The position numbers were made by a program, and so were the translations under genes. Below the pieces are notes generated by a model. The model saw only the letters and a list, made by a program, of their open reading frames with translations. It had not been told where the DNA came from and made no database searches. From contig CM073889.1 of the NCBI GenBank assembly GCA_037176705.1, positions 56,537,596-56,601,595 of the forward strand: 64,000 nt of DNA, given 5' to 3'. Below, one piece after another: positions 11,387 through 23,761 of the stretch. The DNA is from Molossus alvarezi. Taxonomy: Eukaryota > Chordata > Mammalia > Chiroptera > Molossidae. Positions within the stretch are counted from its first letter, which is position 1. Every line of letters begins with the position of its first letter.

Positions 11387-11652
11387 TGAACAAAATAATC
11401 TGATGAACAAAATAGACCCAGAGACATAGAAAGGAGCATGGTTCAGACTGACAGACCTCAGAGGAGGGGGTGGAGGGGATGGATGAGATAAACCAAAGAA
11501 CTTATAGGCATGTATTCATCACCAATGGATAGAGACAACAGTGCTGGGGTGGGGGGGGTGTAGAATGGGGAGGAGTGTGTCCAGGGGGAAAAAAGGAAAA
11601 AGTCTGTAACAAAAATAAATTAATAAAAATTGAAAGAAAAATGTGTATTCTG

Positions 11653-11915
11653 TAGTTTTTTAATGAAATGTATAAATGTCTATTAAGTCAGTTTCATTTA
11701 ATGTGACATTTAAGGCCATTATTTCCTTATTAATTTTCCATTTGAATGATCTATTCATTGATGTGAATGGGGTATCAAAATCTCTTATTTTTGTATAACT
11801 GAATTTCTCCTTTTATATTTATTAATAATTGCTTTATATATTTAGGTGCTCCTATGTTGGGGGTATAGACATTTACAGTTATTACATATATTTGTTATTG
11901 TTACAATATAACAAT
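11653..11915 (-). mobile_element. Old L1 (second part), resumed after L1-A
   Basis: Minus-strand endonuclease-region sequence of ORF2 continues the element left at 2395; ggtgctcctatgttgggggtatagac is its recognisable antisense stretch. The boundary with single-copy sequence near 11915 is approximate. Confidence 0.75.
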
Positions 11916-12034
11916 GAGTACATGTCTTTAAGCCTATATCATCTTTGGAAAGGGGAAGGAAACATCTTCAGAAGTCTCAAGCCTGAGTCTGGCACCTTGG
12001 TAGATACTTCTTTACTTTCCTCCCTGAATTTCAT

Positions 12035-12175
12035 AGTGCCATAAGGTGGTTAGCATCATCCTTGCTGTTTTATTGACCTAGAAACTGAGTCTCAGAGAGG
12101 CACATGCTATGCCAATAAATGGCAGAGCCAGGATTTAAACCTAAGTATTTTTGCTTCAAGGGCACTATTCTCTCT
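12035..12175 (-). repeat. MIR SINE fragment
   Basis: Antisense MIR core: gaaactgagtctcagagaggc, then ggcagagccaggatttaaacc. It is old, diverged and of general mammalian age. Confidence 0.8.
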
Positions 12176-12224
12176 CCAGCACCCAGCTCTGTCCCACAAA
12201 GCTATTCCTATAATCCAGCTGTGT

Positions 12225-12400
12225 GCATAAGTGCTATTTAATACTCATAAGAATACATGGAGATGGGATAATAACCCCATTTACAGATGACAAGACAGGC
12301 TCACAAAGGTACAGTGGCTCTGATGAGGCCCCACAGTAGGATGATAGGTCTGTGGAGTGAGCCCATGATCCAGAGTCTGTCCAGCCTTCACAGGTGTCCA
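12225..12400 (-). repeat. MIR SINE fragment
   Basis: Antisense MIR: tttaatactcataagaatac, ccccatttacagatgac, gctcacaaagg. It is diverged, and adjacent to another MIR in the same orientation. Confidence 0.72.
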
Positions 12401-15204
12401 ACTCCAGTATTTACCCTGATTATGCTGCCCTAGCTGCACCTGCCAGTTCAGGTCATAACACAGCCCAGAGGCTGCATTGTGGTCTTAAAATTGTGACTTT
12501 TTTCTTAAACTCATCACTGTGTGATTGTCTTACCTCTCCTGCATTTTCAGTAAGTTCCTGATTATTATTGCCATCTATTTGGCATTTCACCACCCAGAAG
12601 AACTTAGAGCCATCTGCAGACTTGGAAAGTTCATACTGTTCTCCTTTCAGGGAAAAAAACCACAATGTTACACAAGATGGAACCCGGCACATTCTTATAG
12701 GAGGGTTGGGGAGCCACTTCTCTTACTAAAAAAGCAAAGGCCCTGTTACCTCTACCTGTCATTTCCTGTTTTATCCAGGTCCAAAATTGCATTGCAGCTA
12801 TCTTTTAAAAAAATTTTTTTAAGAAGAATTTAAATGTTATCCCTGTGTCTACATGGAATTGCTCTCTCTTCAAGGTCTCCTTTATAAAGGTTTGTGAGGA
12901 GAGGTTTCTCCCAGAGCAGGCTTCTTCTCAATAGTCTGTGTGAATCACTTTGTCTTTTGGGCAGGGATGGGGGTCACCTCTGGGGGCTGAGGGTCTGCTA
13001 TGGACCCTTGCCCACTTTCTTCTAGCCCCTTTTTGTGATTGCTCTCATGACCCAACTGTTGCCATTTCTTCCATGGCTCCACAGATAGGGAAACTGAGTC
13101 ATAAAGGAGTTAGACTCATTCATTCCCTGAAGCTGGGGAGTCTGAGCTGAATGAGCCAAGATCTCCTTTTCCCAGGAAGCCAGAATTGAACAGGCAAGCA
13201 AGAAAACAATTGAAGAATTGGTGACCAGTGGGGGAATTTGGGACAGTTAGCAAATGAGCAGAGGGGATCTGATGACTCTGATAAGGTGGCCTGGATGGCT
13301 TTGAGCTAGAGGGGCATTTGAACTGGTTCTGGACGGAAACTAATGTCAAATGACAGAGGCAAGACTGGAACTCTGTCCACCTGCCATCCTTGCTTATTGG
13401 CTTGACCTTGAAGCTCTATCTGGTGCTTCCCTCAGTGGCAATGAGGCTTTCTGGCTCCTCATTACCCAATGGCCATTTTGGAGTTTTGCCTTCTAACTAC
13501 CTACCTCTCATTTCTGTCCCAGGCCTCATTTCTTCATCTCTACTCTCGAATGAGTCTTCAGATGCTTTCCAAGGGCCATAGGGACCAGTTTGGTGGTGAG
13601 AGAGAGGCCTGGTGACCCTTATCAGTCAAAGTGTTGTTGACCCATCACATACCCTGTGAGTCTTTTTTCCCCACACCTGTCGTTCACATGCCACTTATAT
13701 GGTTTTCACTGAAGCTATTTGAATTTAATATTATCTCTTCATAGTTTTCTTTGACTCAACTAACTTTTTTACTTCAAATCTATTTTAAGAAGAAACATAT
13801 TCTAACTCAAGAAGTGGAAAACCAGTATCAGATGCCATTAATTAAAGGTGATCACAGGAAAAGACAAAACCATTCTAGCTCTATACTGGGCTTGCCACAA
13901 CCCAGAACCTGCAGCTTCACTCTCTGTCCTGAAAGTGGAGATGGGCTAGTGTTGAAGAGGTGTTTAAGACAGATTAGCACTGAGCTGAAACCCTCCCGTT
14001 CATACTCAGAGATGAGAGTGGGGTAAACAAAAGATTAAATAACATTTTCCTGTGCACTTCAATGTTATTTAATGTTGTGCACAAAACCTCCATATTTCAT
14101 CCTGACCACCATCAGCGTGGGAATCTTACAGGATGAGAGCCTATAAAATGGGAATTCTATTCCTCTCAGATTCATGTCAGTAAATGTTGAGGATATGTAC
14201 TATCCCTCTGAGAATCTGAGAATCTAGAATTTTTTTTTGCCCTGGTATATACGCACATCTCCACTTAAAAGTCATCCTATAAATGTGTAGCCATTCTCTT
14301 TTCCTATGGAATATATCAGCATGGCACAAGCATCCAGATGGTGTGAGCTTGCCTGCATCAGTAAGATTTCTGCAAGTCTAATTGGCACCTGGGAGGATGC
14401 AGAGAAGCAGCCAAAGGCCAAAGCACCTCCCCTGTGCATCTTCGGGTGCCCAGAAGTGGGCACCCCACTGTTGAGAACAAGAGCAAACACAGGCTCTTTC
14501 CTATGCTATGAAAGAGACTGAGACTTGGAAAACAGAGTTCAAGAGTTCGTTCACACAGAAGCCGAGTCAGCCACATCAATGTCTGGCCCCTTGGCTTTCC
14601 TTTTCTGGAACAGCTGTGAAATGCTTCATTAATGGACCATCTTAAAAGTCACGCCATGTGTCTTCCACAGACCATTAGTGATTTCCCAGAAGGCAAGTTC
14701 CAAATATTGATCTGGACAGTGGCCTCTGAGCAGCCCGTTGGCATGAGAACTTTTCCAAAGCTGGCCAGGCCATGGCTGCCAGAGAGGCCCTGGAAGAAAT
14801 TATGCATGTTAATGAGGGGTCTGACTCTCTTGGCTTCTTACAATACAATGCAGAACAGCTCTGTAATTAAACATAAATCATCCCCCAAAGTGTAAGAAAT
14901 TATATTGAGGCATAATAATTCCATATAAGTGTCTAACTTAGTTTATGTAAGGTAATTGTCCATCTCACTGCACTGAAACACACTAGGAGATCACAAGAGG
15001 AAGAGAAAATGTGGGAGAGACTACTTAAGCCTAATTAGGGAATGCAGGATGTAGCTTTTGCTTATTATTGTATTTTGGGCAATAGAACTGCCAGGCTACT
15101 ATGTTTCTCGGTGTCCCCCCCACCCCATATTTGGTCATTTTTGCATTTTATTGGCAACAATAAGGCATGCACTTAAGTTAGTGGGAATTCCTCTCTGATC
15201 AATG
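12400..15204. other. Single-copy MGLL intron
   Basis: No gene or clear mobile element was recognised here. The stretch holds a possible MIR scrap near 13080, a minus-strand exon-like stretch at 12534-12643, and a block at 14590-14960 rich in homeobox-like TAAT and ATGCAT words. Open frames of 60-90 codons are scattered and resemble no family. Confidence 0.6.
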
Positions 15205-15848
15205 TCTTTGTATTGTTGTTTTTCAGTTTTATGGAGATATAATTGACATGTAGCACTGTATGAGTTTAAGGTCACAGCATAATGATTTGACTTACATATA
15301 TGGTGATATGATTACCACAATAAGTTTATTTATCACCCATCATGTCATATAGATATACAAAATAAAGGTTTTTTTCTTGTGATGAGAACTCTTAATATCT
15401 GCTCTTTTTACTATACACATACAGTAGTGTTAGCTACAATCATCATGTTAGACATTAGATCCCTAGTACATATTTATCTTATAACTGAAAGTTTGCACCT
15501 TTTGATCATTATCCTCCAGTTTTCCCTCCCTCCACCCCTCCTCTGGTAACCACAAATCTGATGTCTTCAACTATGAGTTTATTTTTATTCCACATATATG
15601 TGAGATCATACAGTATTTGTCTTTCTCTGACTTTTTAATACCCTGAAGGTCCCTCAATGATGTCACAAATGGTAGGATTTCCTTCCTTTTTATGGCTGAA
15701 TAATACTCTATTCTGTGTATATATATTACAACTTCTATACCTTTTCATCCATCAGAGAACACTTAGGTTGTTTCCTTTTCTTGGCTATTGTAAATAATGC
15801 CGCTATGAAGGCAGGGGTGTACATATCTCTTTGACATAGTTCTTTTTT

Positions 15849-16112
15849 TATTTTTTTTTTATTTTTATTTTTTATCCTCACCCGAGGACACTTTTCCATT
15901 TTTTGTACGGATAGAGTGGGAGGGAGAGAGAGGAAGAGAGAGAGAGAGAGAAACATCGACGTGAAGGGACACATCGAGTGGCTGCCACCCGCACGACCAA
16001 CCAGGGCCGGGGACAAACTGCAACCGAAGTACGTGCCCTTAGCGGGAACCGAACCTGGGTCTCTCTGGACCGCAGGCTGACGCTTTAACCGCTGAGCCAA
16101 ACTGGCCAGGGC
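15849..16112 (-). mobile_element. VES SINE, GAGGATAAAA-tail type
   Basis: A full-length minus-strand VES: the head ccctggccagtttggctcag reads back from 16112, the body has gtcgatgtttctctc, and the tail contains gtgaggataaaaa. The target duplication catagttctttttt lies at about 15835-15848 and 16113-16126. Confidence 0.93.
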
Positions 16113-16180
16113 CATAGTTCTTTTTTTTTCCCTTGGATATATTCCCAGAAGTGGTATTGCTGAATCATATGGTTGTTTTA

Positions 16181-16270
16181 TTAATTAATTAATTAATTAA
16201 TGTTAATTTTCACCTGAGGATATTTTCCTTTGGTTTTAAAGTGTAAGGGAGGGGGGAGGGATGAACAGAT

Positions 16271-16317
<47 letters not shown>

Positions 16318-16475
16318 CAGTGAGAGAGACATATTGATTGGTTGCCTCCCGCACACTCCCCAACTGGGGCCAAGGATTGAACCTGCAACCCAAGTACGTG
16401 CCCTTGACCAGGAATTGAAACTGACCCCTCATTGCACAGGCCAACACTCTTACCTCTGAACCACACTGGCCAAGG
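16181..16475 (-). mobile_element. VES SINE with expanded GA/CT run
   Basis: A minus-strand VES-like element, diverged, with a (GA)n stretch at 16273-16310 and a TTAA-repeat tail at 16181-16200. The imperfect duplication tcatatggttgttttat and tcatgtggtagttctat flanks it. It is older than its neighbour at 15849. Confidence 0.85.
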
Positions 16476-17165
16476 TCATGTGGTAGTTCTATTTTTAGTG
16501 TTTTGAAGAACCTCTACACTGTTTTCATAATGACTGCATCAATTTCCATTCCCACCAACAGTTCACAGTGTTCCCTTTTTCTACATCCTGACCAGCACTC
16601 CCTATCACTTGTTTTTTTAATGATAGCTACTTGACAGGTATGAGGTGATATTTCACTATTGTTTGGATTTGCATTTTTCTAATAATTACTGATATTGAAT
16701 ATCTTTTCATGTACCTGTTGGCCATTTGTATGTCTTCTTTGGAAAAAAATATCTGACCAAAGTCTTGAAACTAGCATCTCTAGTATGTCTAGTACTGAAG
16801 AAGCAATTTTGTGTTGTGAGGGATGGAGCAAAATACTCCCCTGTCCTCCAATTCTATTTTTCTCCGTAGTGCTAAACAAGACCTGACATATATTTATTTG
16901 CTACATATTCTGGTTCTGGCACTAGATTGGAATCTCCATAACGATAGGGAATTTATCTAACTCAGATGTGTCCCCATAGCTTAAGCCAGTGCCTGGCCCA
17001 AAGTGCTCAAAAACTGTTAATGAAGGGCTGAGAGCTGAGTGAACATCAGACTGGCGACAGGCAGTCCTGCTCATCTTCCTTCATGTTACCTTATGAGGGT
17101 AAGCATAGTTTTCTGACCTCTTTCATGTGGCTTCATATTTTTTCTAGGAAAAAAAAATAGGTGTA

Positions 17166-17167
<2 letters not shown>

Positions 17168-17196
<29 letters not shown>
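17168..17196. repeat. (CA)n microsatellite
   Basis: An uninterrupted run of about 14 AC dinucleotides. Confidence 0.97.
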
Positions 17197-17199
<3 letters not shown>

Positions 17200-18199
17200 T
17201 TAAAGAATTAGATGCTTTGCAAGATATTCTAGAACCTTGCGTACATTTGAACTTTACTTTGCAGTTCTTACCAGCATACTTGTTAGGGATTTTGCATTAA
17301 AATAGATGTGAGGACAGTAAAATCAGAAGTGAGATATCTTAATGCAAGCCTACATTTTTTAAGTTATAGGCTAGGCTGAGCATTGCAAAAAAAAAAAGAG
17401 AGAGACCTCCAAATTTAGTGGCTTATATAAGACAAAGTCTATTTTTTCTCTTCCTCACCAGTCCAGAGGTGAAAAGCCCAAATTAGCAGGGCCACTCTGC
17501 TCCATGCAGTCATTCAGGGACCCAGGTCCCTTCCAGCTTATTGCCCTACCACCACTTAGAGTATGGTCTAATGCTGTTTAACTGATACTTTTAACTGATA
17601 GGTTGCAGACCATGAGAAGGAGAAACAGAATAGGTGTAAGACAAACAAATTGTTTTCAAGTGTGTGTTGAAAACATCACTTCTGTTCATATTCCATTGGC
17701 ATAAATTAGTCATGTGGCCACACCTACCTGCCAGGAAGTCTAGGAAATATGATCTCTATCTGGGCAGCCATATGTCTAGGTAAAATACTATTACTATGGG
17801 AGAAGGGGTAGATGAAGTTAGGGACAGTCCATTTACAGTCTGCCATGAAGACCATCTCCACATTCATGAATGTTAATGCTGGTTTGTCACAAGGAAAGTG
17901 ACATATGTATTCATTATTATCATGCAGGCATGTGGTCATTTATTCATTTAATAAAGATTATTAAGGCTTTCTTTGATGGGCAGCTCTGTGGTGAGCAGTT
18001 TGGGGGCTGCCAAGAAGCCCAATTTACTGTCTGCCTGGGACATAGGTGAGAGATGAGACATTAGCCATGAAGCAAGAACAAGTAAAGAGGACTGATACAT
18101 AATTCCATTTATTCATTCACTTTCATTTATTTATACATGACTCTAAGAAAGGACTTGAGGTAGTGTAATTGTGTAGTAATATACAGTTGGTAAAGTGCT

Positions 18200-18330
18200 A
18201 CTTACACACATCATCTCTTTCATCTTCCCTGCCACCCTGAGAGAGGCAGGGTAGGTGCAGAGAAGTTACCTAAGCAGCAGAAATCATACAGTTGGTGAGG
18301 GCTGGAGCTAGGATTAGGACCTAGATCTCT
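18200..18330 (-). repeat. MIR SINE fragment
   Basis: Antisense MIR: gcagagaagttacctaag, then ggagctaggattagg. A sense MIR follows at once, giving a tail-to-tail pair. Confidence 0.68.
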
Positions 18331-18334
18331 CAGG

Positions 18335-18475
18335 TAGTATAGTATAATGGGCAAAGCACAGAGTCAAGGTCAGGTGGATCCAAATTCTAGTACCAACTCT
18401 TTTGCTAGCGAACAATCTCCCCTCTTTCAACCTTAGTTCCCTCATCTGTAAAATTGGTGCTATGGTTATATTTAT
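18335..18475 (+). repeat. MIR SINE fragment
   Basis: Sense MIR: tagtatagtataatgggcaaa, then ttagttccctcatctgtaaa. Its tRNA-related head and core are both present. Confidence 0.8.
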
Positions 18476-19849
18476 GTCAAAGAGATATCAGGAAGAATAT
18501 CTGGGAGAATGGATTAGTTTTTGGTTAATCCCTACGTGTATGCTTCTTTCCTTCTGGGTTCTTTGGAGTTTTTGGTCTTGTGTGTTTAGTGATATACCAA
18601 GAACGCAGTGGGAGACCATTGAGGCCAGAGACCTAGGGAAGCTGGGTAGGTGACCTTGCCTATTTCTTCAAGCCTTCAATTCCTTTTGGGAATTCTGCTG
18701 CTCTCTGGTCCTGACCCTTATTTATGTCTCTCTCTGGGACTCTCCCACCTTGCCTGCTCCACGATTTCACTCAGTGCTCTCTTGTTTGACCATGTCATCT
18801 GCTGCCTCAGCTTACTGTGGACACCTTGACCATCCACATTCACACCAGGGCCTCGGTGGCTGGAGCACTCTGGGAAGGCTTGATAACAGAGCCTCTTACA
18901 TCAGGAAACATTGGCAGAGGTGAAAAGAATGGGCAGGATGCCTAAGGTAGGTGAATGAGTGAGAGGCAGGAGTAGAGCCATGGGTGACTCTGGCAGTCAG
19001 CACAATGGAAGCAGGGGTTGGGTCAGCACAGACTTGAATGGGAAAGGCTGGAAGCAGGGTATGGACTTGGAGGCTGTTGAAATCATCCAAGTCTGGGTGT
19101 TATGGGACAGGGTGATAACAGGTAGAGTGGAGAGAACAAATACAAGAGAGATGATGGCTGAGTGAAGTCCTGTCTGAAGAGTTAGTCCTAAGACTCCGTG
19201 TCCAGTGGCCAAATGCGGGAGTGGAAGGCATGGTCACAGAGGTGAGGATGAGGCAGAGTCTAAAATGGGCATCAAGGAGCCAGACCCAGAACTTGGGGCT
19301 TAAAGAAAAGCAGAGGCTAAAAGCTCAAAGAGGGAGCCCTGAGACCTGCTACCTGTGACAGCATCCCAAGAATTTACTTGTGTGTTAGTGTCTGATGTAC
19401 AGAGAACTTGTAAGGAGTTTATACCGCTTTTTATCTGAATTCAGATATTTTTTCAACCTAAACCCAAACTACTCCCTGCTGGAAAGAGTTTTTCTCTAAA
19501 CCTGATGAAATTGTCAATAAACATAATGAGCAGCCACTCTGTTTCAGATGCTGTTCTGAGCAACAGAATCAGGGAAAATAAGGGAGACTGGGGTTTACTG
19601 GCAGAAATAACAAAGAAACAAATTATTCCAGCCCAGATGATCAGAGACGGTGACACAGCCATGCCCAGGGATGTGGGAACCCAGAGGGAAGCAAGACTAG
19701 TTCTGTCCGGGAGAACTAAAAGTGTCACCAGACACTGCACAATGGCCAGGAGCTCACTAGGCACAGAAGAGAGAAAAGATACTCAAGCACATACACAGTC
19801 GTGGTGGTGTGAGAGAGCCTAGCCCAGAAAGTTTATAATATAGCAGGAG

Positions 19850-20570
19850 GCGCTTTACCTCATTACTAACTAGGGAAATGGGAATGAAAACCACAGTGAG
19901 AGTCCATTTCACATCCATTCAACTGTCGGATCTGAAGTCTGACATTACCAAGTGTTGTGGAGGATGTAGGCAAAGGAATGCTCATCTGATAGGCGGGAAT
20001 GTAAATTGGTCCAGTCTCTTAGGAAACAATCTTTATTCTCTATCCAGAGACTCTACTACCAGATATATATAATGGGGTCAATCTTGCCCATGAGCACTTG
20101 AAGACACACTCAAGAATGTTCATAGCAGCATAATTTGTAACCTATCAAAACTGGAAACAATCCAAATGTCTATCCATAGGAGAATGGAGGAATATATTAT
20201 AGAATATTCTTTCAGTGGAACATTATATAGTAGTGAAAATGACACTGCTACACATATCTGTGTAGATGAGTCCCCAACACACACTGAAAAAAAGAAACAG
20301 GACACAGAAGAACTGTTAGGATGAGTCTATTAAATAAAAGTTCAAACGCAGGCAAAACTAAACAGATCATTGTTTACCTATATACATAGATGGTTAAACT
20401 GTAAAGAAAAGAAAGGAAGTAATTAAAACAGGAGTCAGGGCAAGTGGTGACTTCTGTGGGGAGAAGAAGGCACACACCTTCTACAATACTGGTATGTTCT
20501 ATACATGAGTGTATACTTCTATGATTATTTAACTTGCACCGATAAATTCACAATGAGAGATCACACTAGC
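19850..20570 (+). mobile_element. Old L1 3' end
   Basis: The + strand shows diverged L1 ORF2 C-terminus and 3' UTR: gcgggaatgtaaattggt, gttcatagcagcataatttg, aactggaaacaatccaaatg. There is no A tail and no duplication, and the age is well before the bat-specific L1s. Confidence 0.8.
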
Positions 20571-21514
20571 CTTGCTGACCTGGGAACATTGACCTTGGTA
20601 TAATTAGCATTAAGCCTGGGATAAGGCTGGAGACAAGGGTTGGGAATACATTGGGAAGGCTCTTCTGTGCTATATAAAACTTTTGATTTCATGTTGTTTT
20701 ATTAATCTGAAATATTTTAGAATATTAGTGATATTCAGAATATTTAAAAGCTTTATTATAGACAAGCATATAATACCAGGATTGTGCTATATCTTCATCT
20801 TTTTGCCCCAGGTTTCTGCTTTCAGAGGCTTTCCAGCTCACAAAATAGGCTGTATGCAGGGCAAGACTAGATTGAATCTTGAAAGGACAAGAGGAAATAG
20901 TATTTAGGAGATATGGTACTCTTGTGCATCTTGGACACATTTTTCTTTGCCTGAAAAAAGTGAGATTGTGAGCTGGGGAGAAGGCTCAGCCTTACTCTGC
21001 TGTGCCCAGTCTTTTTGGGGACAGCCATATGGAATGCAGGAGTGAATGCAGCCAGCAAAGGAGAGGCTGGCAGAGATCAGGAAGGAATGTCCAGAAGATG
21101 AGTGGAGAGCAATCCTCTGAAGAGAAACAAGAAGGACTGGAGAGGGAGGCGGGGAGCAGTATTGATGTGGTCACACAGCCCACAGCAACAAGCATGTGTG
21201 TGTGGCATGACATGCACCCTGTACCTAATAGCAGTGTGGCATCACATGCTTCTATCCTGCCAGTCATGACTGCAGGCACACCACTCAGCCACAGACTCCT
21301 ATGAGGCCCTACAGAGTGGGTGAGATATTCCTTTTAGAACCTCTAGAGATATAGTAGGCATCCAGATGGCCTGGGGGAATGCAATAAATGCCCAAAGGAA
21401 GATGTTAGAAGTCTGATAAATAGAGTTAAAATGCATCAAATTGTCTACCCCTCTGTTTCAAGCTTGTTGATGCTGGATTTGCTTTTTCATATTTATATGG
21501 AAATACATCTTTTC
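20571..21514. other. Single-copy MGLL intron
   Basis: No gene, mobile element or strong signal seen. The open frames here (up to 100 codons) have no family resemblance. Confidence 0.6.
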
Positions 21515-21946
21515 TGTGGCTTATAATTTTCTTTTTTTCTCCTTTTTTTTTCTTTTTTCTTTTTTTTAAATTAATTAATTTATTTTTGTTACAGATGTTT
21601 CTCCTTTTTACCCAACTGATCCCCCCTATCACCACCATGTCCCCACCTTTGTTGTCCATGTCCGTTGTTCATACATACATGCATGTAAGTTCTGTGGTTT
21701 ATCTCCCCGGCACCCTCTTCAGGTGATTGTCAATGTGTACCCCACATCCACGTCTCTGGGACTACCCCGTTCCTCAGACTATTATGTTCATTATATTCCA
21801 CAAATAAGTGAGAACATGTGATATTTGTCTTTCTCTGCTTGGCTTGTTTCGCTTAGAATAATAGTTTCCAGGTCCCTCCATGTCCTCTCAAAGGATAAGA
21901 GATCTTTCTTTCTTACAGCTGCATAGTACTCCATTGTGTATATGTA

Positions 21947-22582
21947 TCACAGCTTTTTTATCCGTTCGTCTACTGATGGACATTTGGGCTGTTTCCAGAT
22001 CTTAGCTATTGCAAATAGTGCTGCTACAAACAGGGGGATACATATATTTTTTCTGATTGGTATTTCAGGCTTCTTAGGGTATATTCCTAGAAGTGGGATC
22101 ACTGGGTCAAATGGCAGTTCAATTTTTAATTTTTTGAGGTAACACCATATTGTTTTCCATAGTGGCTGCACCAGTCTGCATTCCCACCAGCAGCGTACTA
22201 GAGTCCCCTTTTCTCCATACCCACTTGTTGGTTGATGATTTGTTGATGGCGGCCATTCTGACAGGTGTGAGGTGATACCTCATTGTTGTTTTAATTTGCA
22301 TCACTCTGATGATGAGTGATGTTGAGCATTTCTTCATATGTCTCTTGGTCATTTGTATGTCCTGTTTGGAGCGGTATCTATTTAGTTCCTCTGCCCATTA
22401 CTTAATTGGGTTCTTTGTCTTCCTTTTGTTGAGTTGTATGAGCACTCAATATATATATTGGAAACTATTTTCTTATCTGATATATCATTGGGAATTATGC
22501 TCTCCCATACAGTGGGATGCCTTTCCATTTTGATGATTGTATCGTTTGCTGTACAGAGCTTTTGAGTTTGATGTAGTCCCAT
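21947..22582 (-). pseudogene. ORF2 C-terminal remnants of the full-length minus L1
   Basis: Three frames at 21947-22171, 22119-22352 and 22382-22582 read [39 protein letters not shown] and [17 protein letters not shown]. Frame breaks separate them. They form the cysteine-containing end of L1 ORF2. Confidence 0.85.
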
Positions 22583-22969
22583 TTGTTCATTTTCTCCTTT
22601 GTTTCTGTTGCCTTAGGTGATGTATCAGTGAAAATTCTGCTGTGTAAAATGTCTGAAATTTTGCTGCCTACATTTTCTTCTAGAATTTTATGGATTCATG
22701 AGTCACATTTAACTCTTATCCATTTTGAGTTTATTCTTGTATATGGTGTAAGTCGATGGTCTAGTTTCATTTTTTTGCATGTAGCTGTCCAATTTTCCCA
22801 ACACCATTTATTAAAGAGGCTGTCCTTACTCCACTGTATGCTCTTTCCACCTTTGTCAAATATTAATTGAGCATATTGCCTTGGATCCATTTCCGGGTTC
22901 TCTGTTCTGTTCCATTGATCTATCTGCCTGTTCTTGTGCCAGTACCAGGCTGTTTTGATTAGTCACTTT

Positions 22970-23761
22970 TTAGTATAACCTGAAATCTGATAATCTGATC
23001 CCTCCAATTTTGTTCTTCCTTTTCAAGATTGCTGTGGCTATTTGGGGTCTTTTTTGGTTCCATATGAACTTTTGAAGTATTTGTTCTAGTTCTGTGAAGT
23101 ATGTTGTTGGTATTTTGATGGGGATTGCATTGAATCTATAGATTGCTTTGGGTAGTATGGACATTTTAATGATGTTGATTCTTCCAATCCATGAATAAGG
23201 TATGGGCTTCCACTTTTTTATATCTTCCTCTATTTCTGTTTTCAATGACGTGTTGTTTTCTGCGAATAGGTCCTTTATTTCTTTGGTTAAGTTTATTCCT
23301 AGGTATCTTAATTTCATTGTCACAGTGGTTAATGGGATTGTTTTTTGAGTTTCTCTTTCTGTGAGTTCATCATTGGTGTATAAGAATGCCATCGATTTCT
23401 TGACGTTAATTTTGTATCCTGCTACTTTTCCATATTCATTTATTAAGTCTAGTATATTTTTGATGAAGTCTTTGGGGTTTTCTACGTATAGTATCATGTC
23501 ATCTGCAAATAATGACAGTTTCACTTCCTTCTTTCCCATTTGGATCCCTTTTATTTTTTTCTCCTGTCTGATTGCTGTGGCTAAGACTTCCAATAATATG
23601 TTAAATAAGAGTGGCGAAAGTGGGCATCCTTGCCTTGTTCCTGTTCTTAAGGGAAATGCTTTTAATTTTTGCCCATCAAGTATGATGTTGGTTGTAGGTC
23701 TTTCATATATGGCCTTTATTATGTTCTGATATGATCCCTCTATTTCCAGATTGCTGAGCAT
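22970..23761 (-). pseudogene. ORF2 reverse transcriptase remnant, catalytic box intact
   Basis: 263 uninterrupted codons of L1 ORF2. They include [20 protein letters not shown], the catalytic [51 protein letters not shown] and [21 protein letters not shown]. This is the second longest coding piece in the window. The rest of ORF2 on both sides is frameshifted, so no active enzyme is expected. Confidence 0.92.

Larger units (their letters stand above)
2412..11636 (+). mobile_element. L1-A: plus-strand L1 with a proper 5' end, carrying L1-B and a VES SINE
   Basis: The target duplication aaaaatgtgtattctg is perfect at 2396-2411 and 11637-11652, so 2412-11636 went in as one L1 into the old minus-strand L1. 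Its own parts are 2412-3860 (5' UTR and most of ORF1), about 7315-8908 and about 9139-11636 (ORF2 and 3' end). The 5' end gggatttcaaaatgg is the same start as L1-D at 52070, so this is a natural L1 start, not a random truncation. Inserted into it are L1-B (3861-7314) and a VES SINE (8909-9138). About 280 bp of ORF1 end and inter-ORF sequence are missing at the L1-B site. All frames are broken. The tail is taacaaaaataaattaataaaa. Confidence 0.9.
15205..16755 (-). mobile_element. Old L1 3' end carrying two VES SINEs
   Basis: Antisense L1 3' UTR (gttttatggagatataattgacatg, typical of old mammalian L1) leads into the ORF2 C-terminal region (cattcccaccaacagt, ttggccatttgtatgtcttc). VES SINEs at 15849-16112 and 16181-16475 split it. 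The L1 ends by truncation near 16755. Confidence 0.85.
16756..19849. other. Single-copy MGLL intron with scattered ancient repeats
   Basis: No gene seen. It contains a (CA)n run at 17168-17196 and an L2/MIR-like stretch near 16910-17030. An old interspersed repeat of unassigned family is likely at about 17400-17840 (gtccagaggtg, cagtcattcagggaccca, catgtggccacacctacc). A MIR pair lies at 18200-18475. Confidence 0.5.

Noticed and set aside
17400..17840. Possible LTR or other named ancient repeat
   Set aside because: The wording looks like an old mammalian interspersed repeat, but I could not assign a family from sequence alone, so no named element is reported.
20683..21304. Open frames of 60-100 codons near 21 kb as a hidden gene
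   Set aside because: Frames on both strands overlap, no domain is recognisable and no splice signals line up with them.
23361..23729. 122-codon plus-strand frame (also 62238-62504 and similar)
   Set aside because: Antisense shadow of the L1 RT region; the minus strand gives the known protein.
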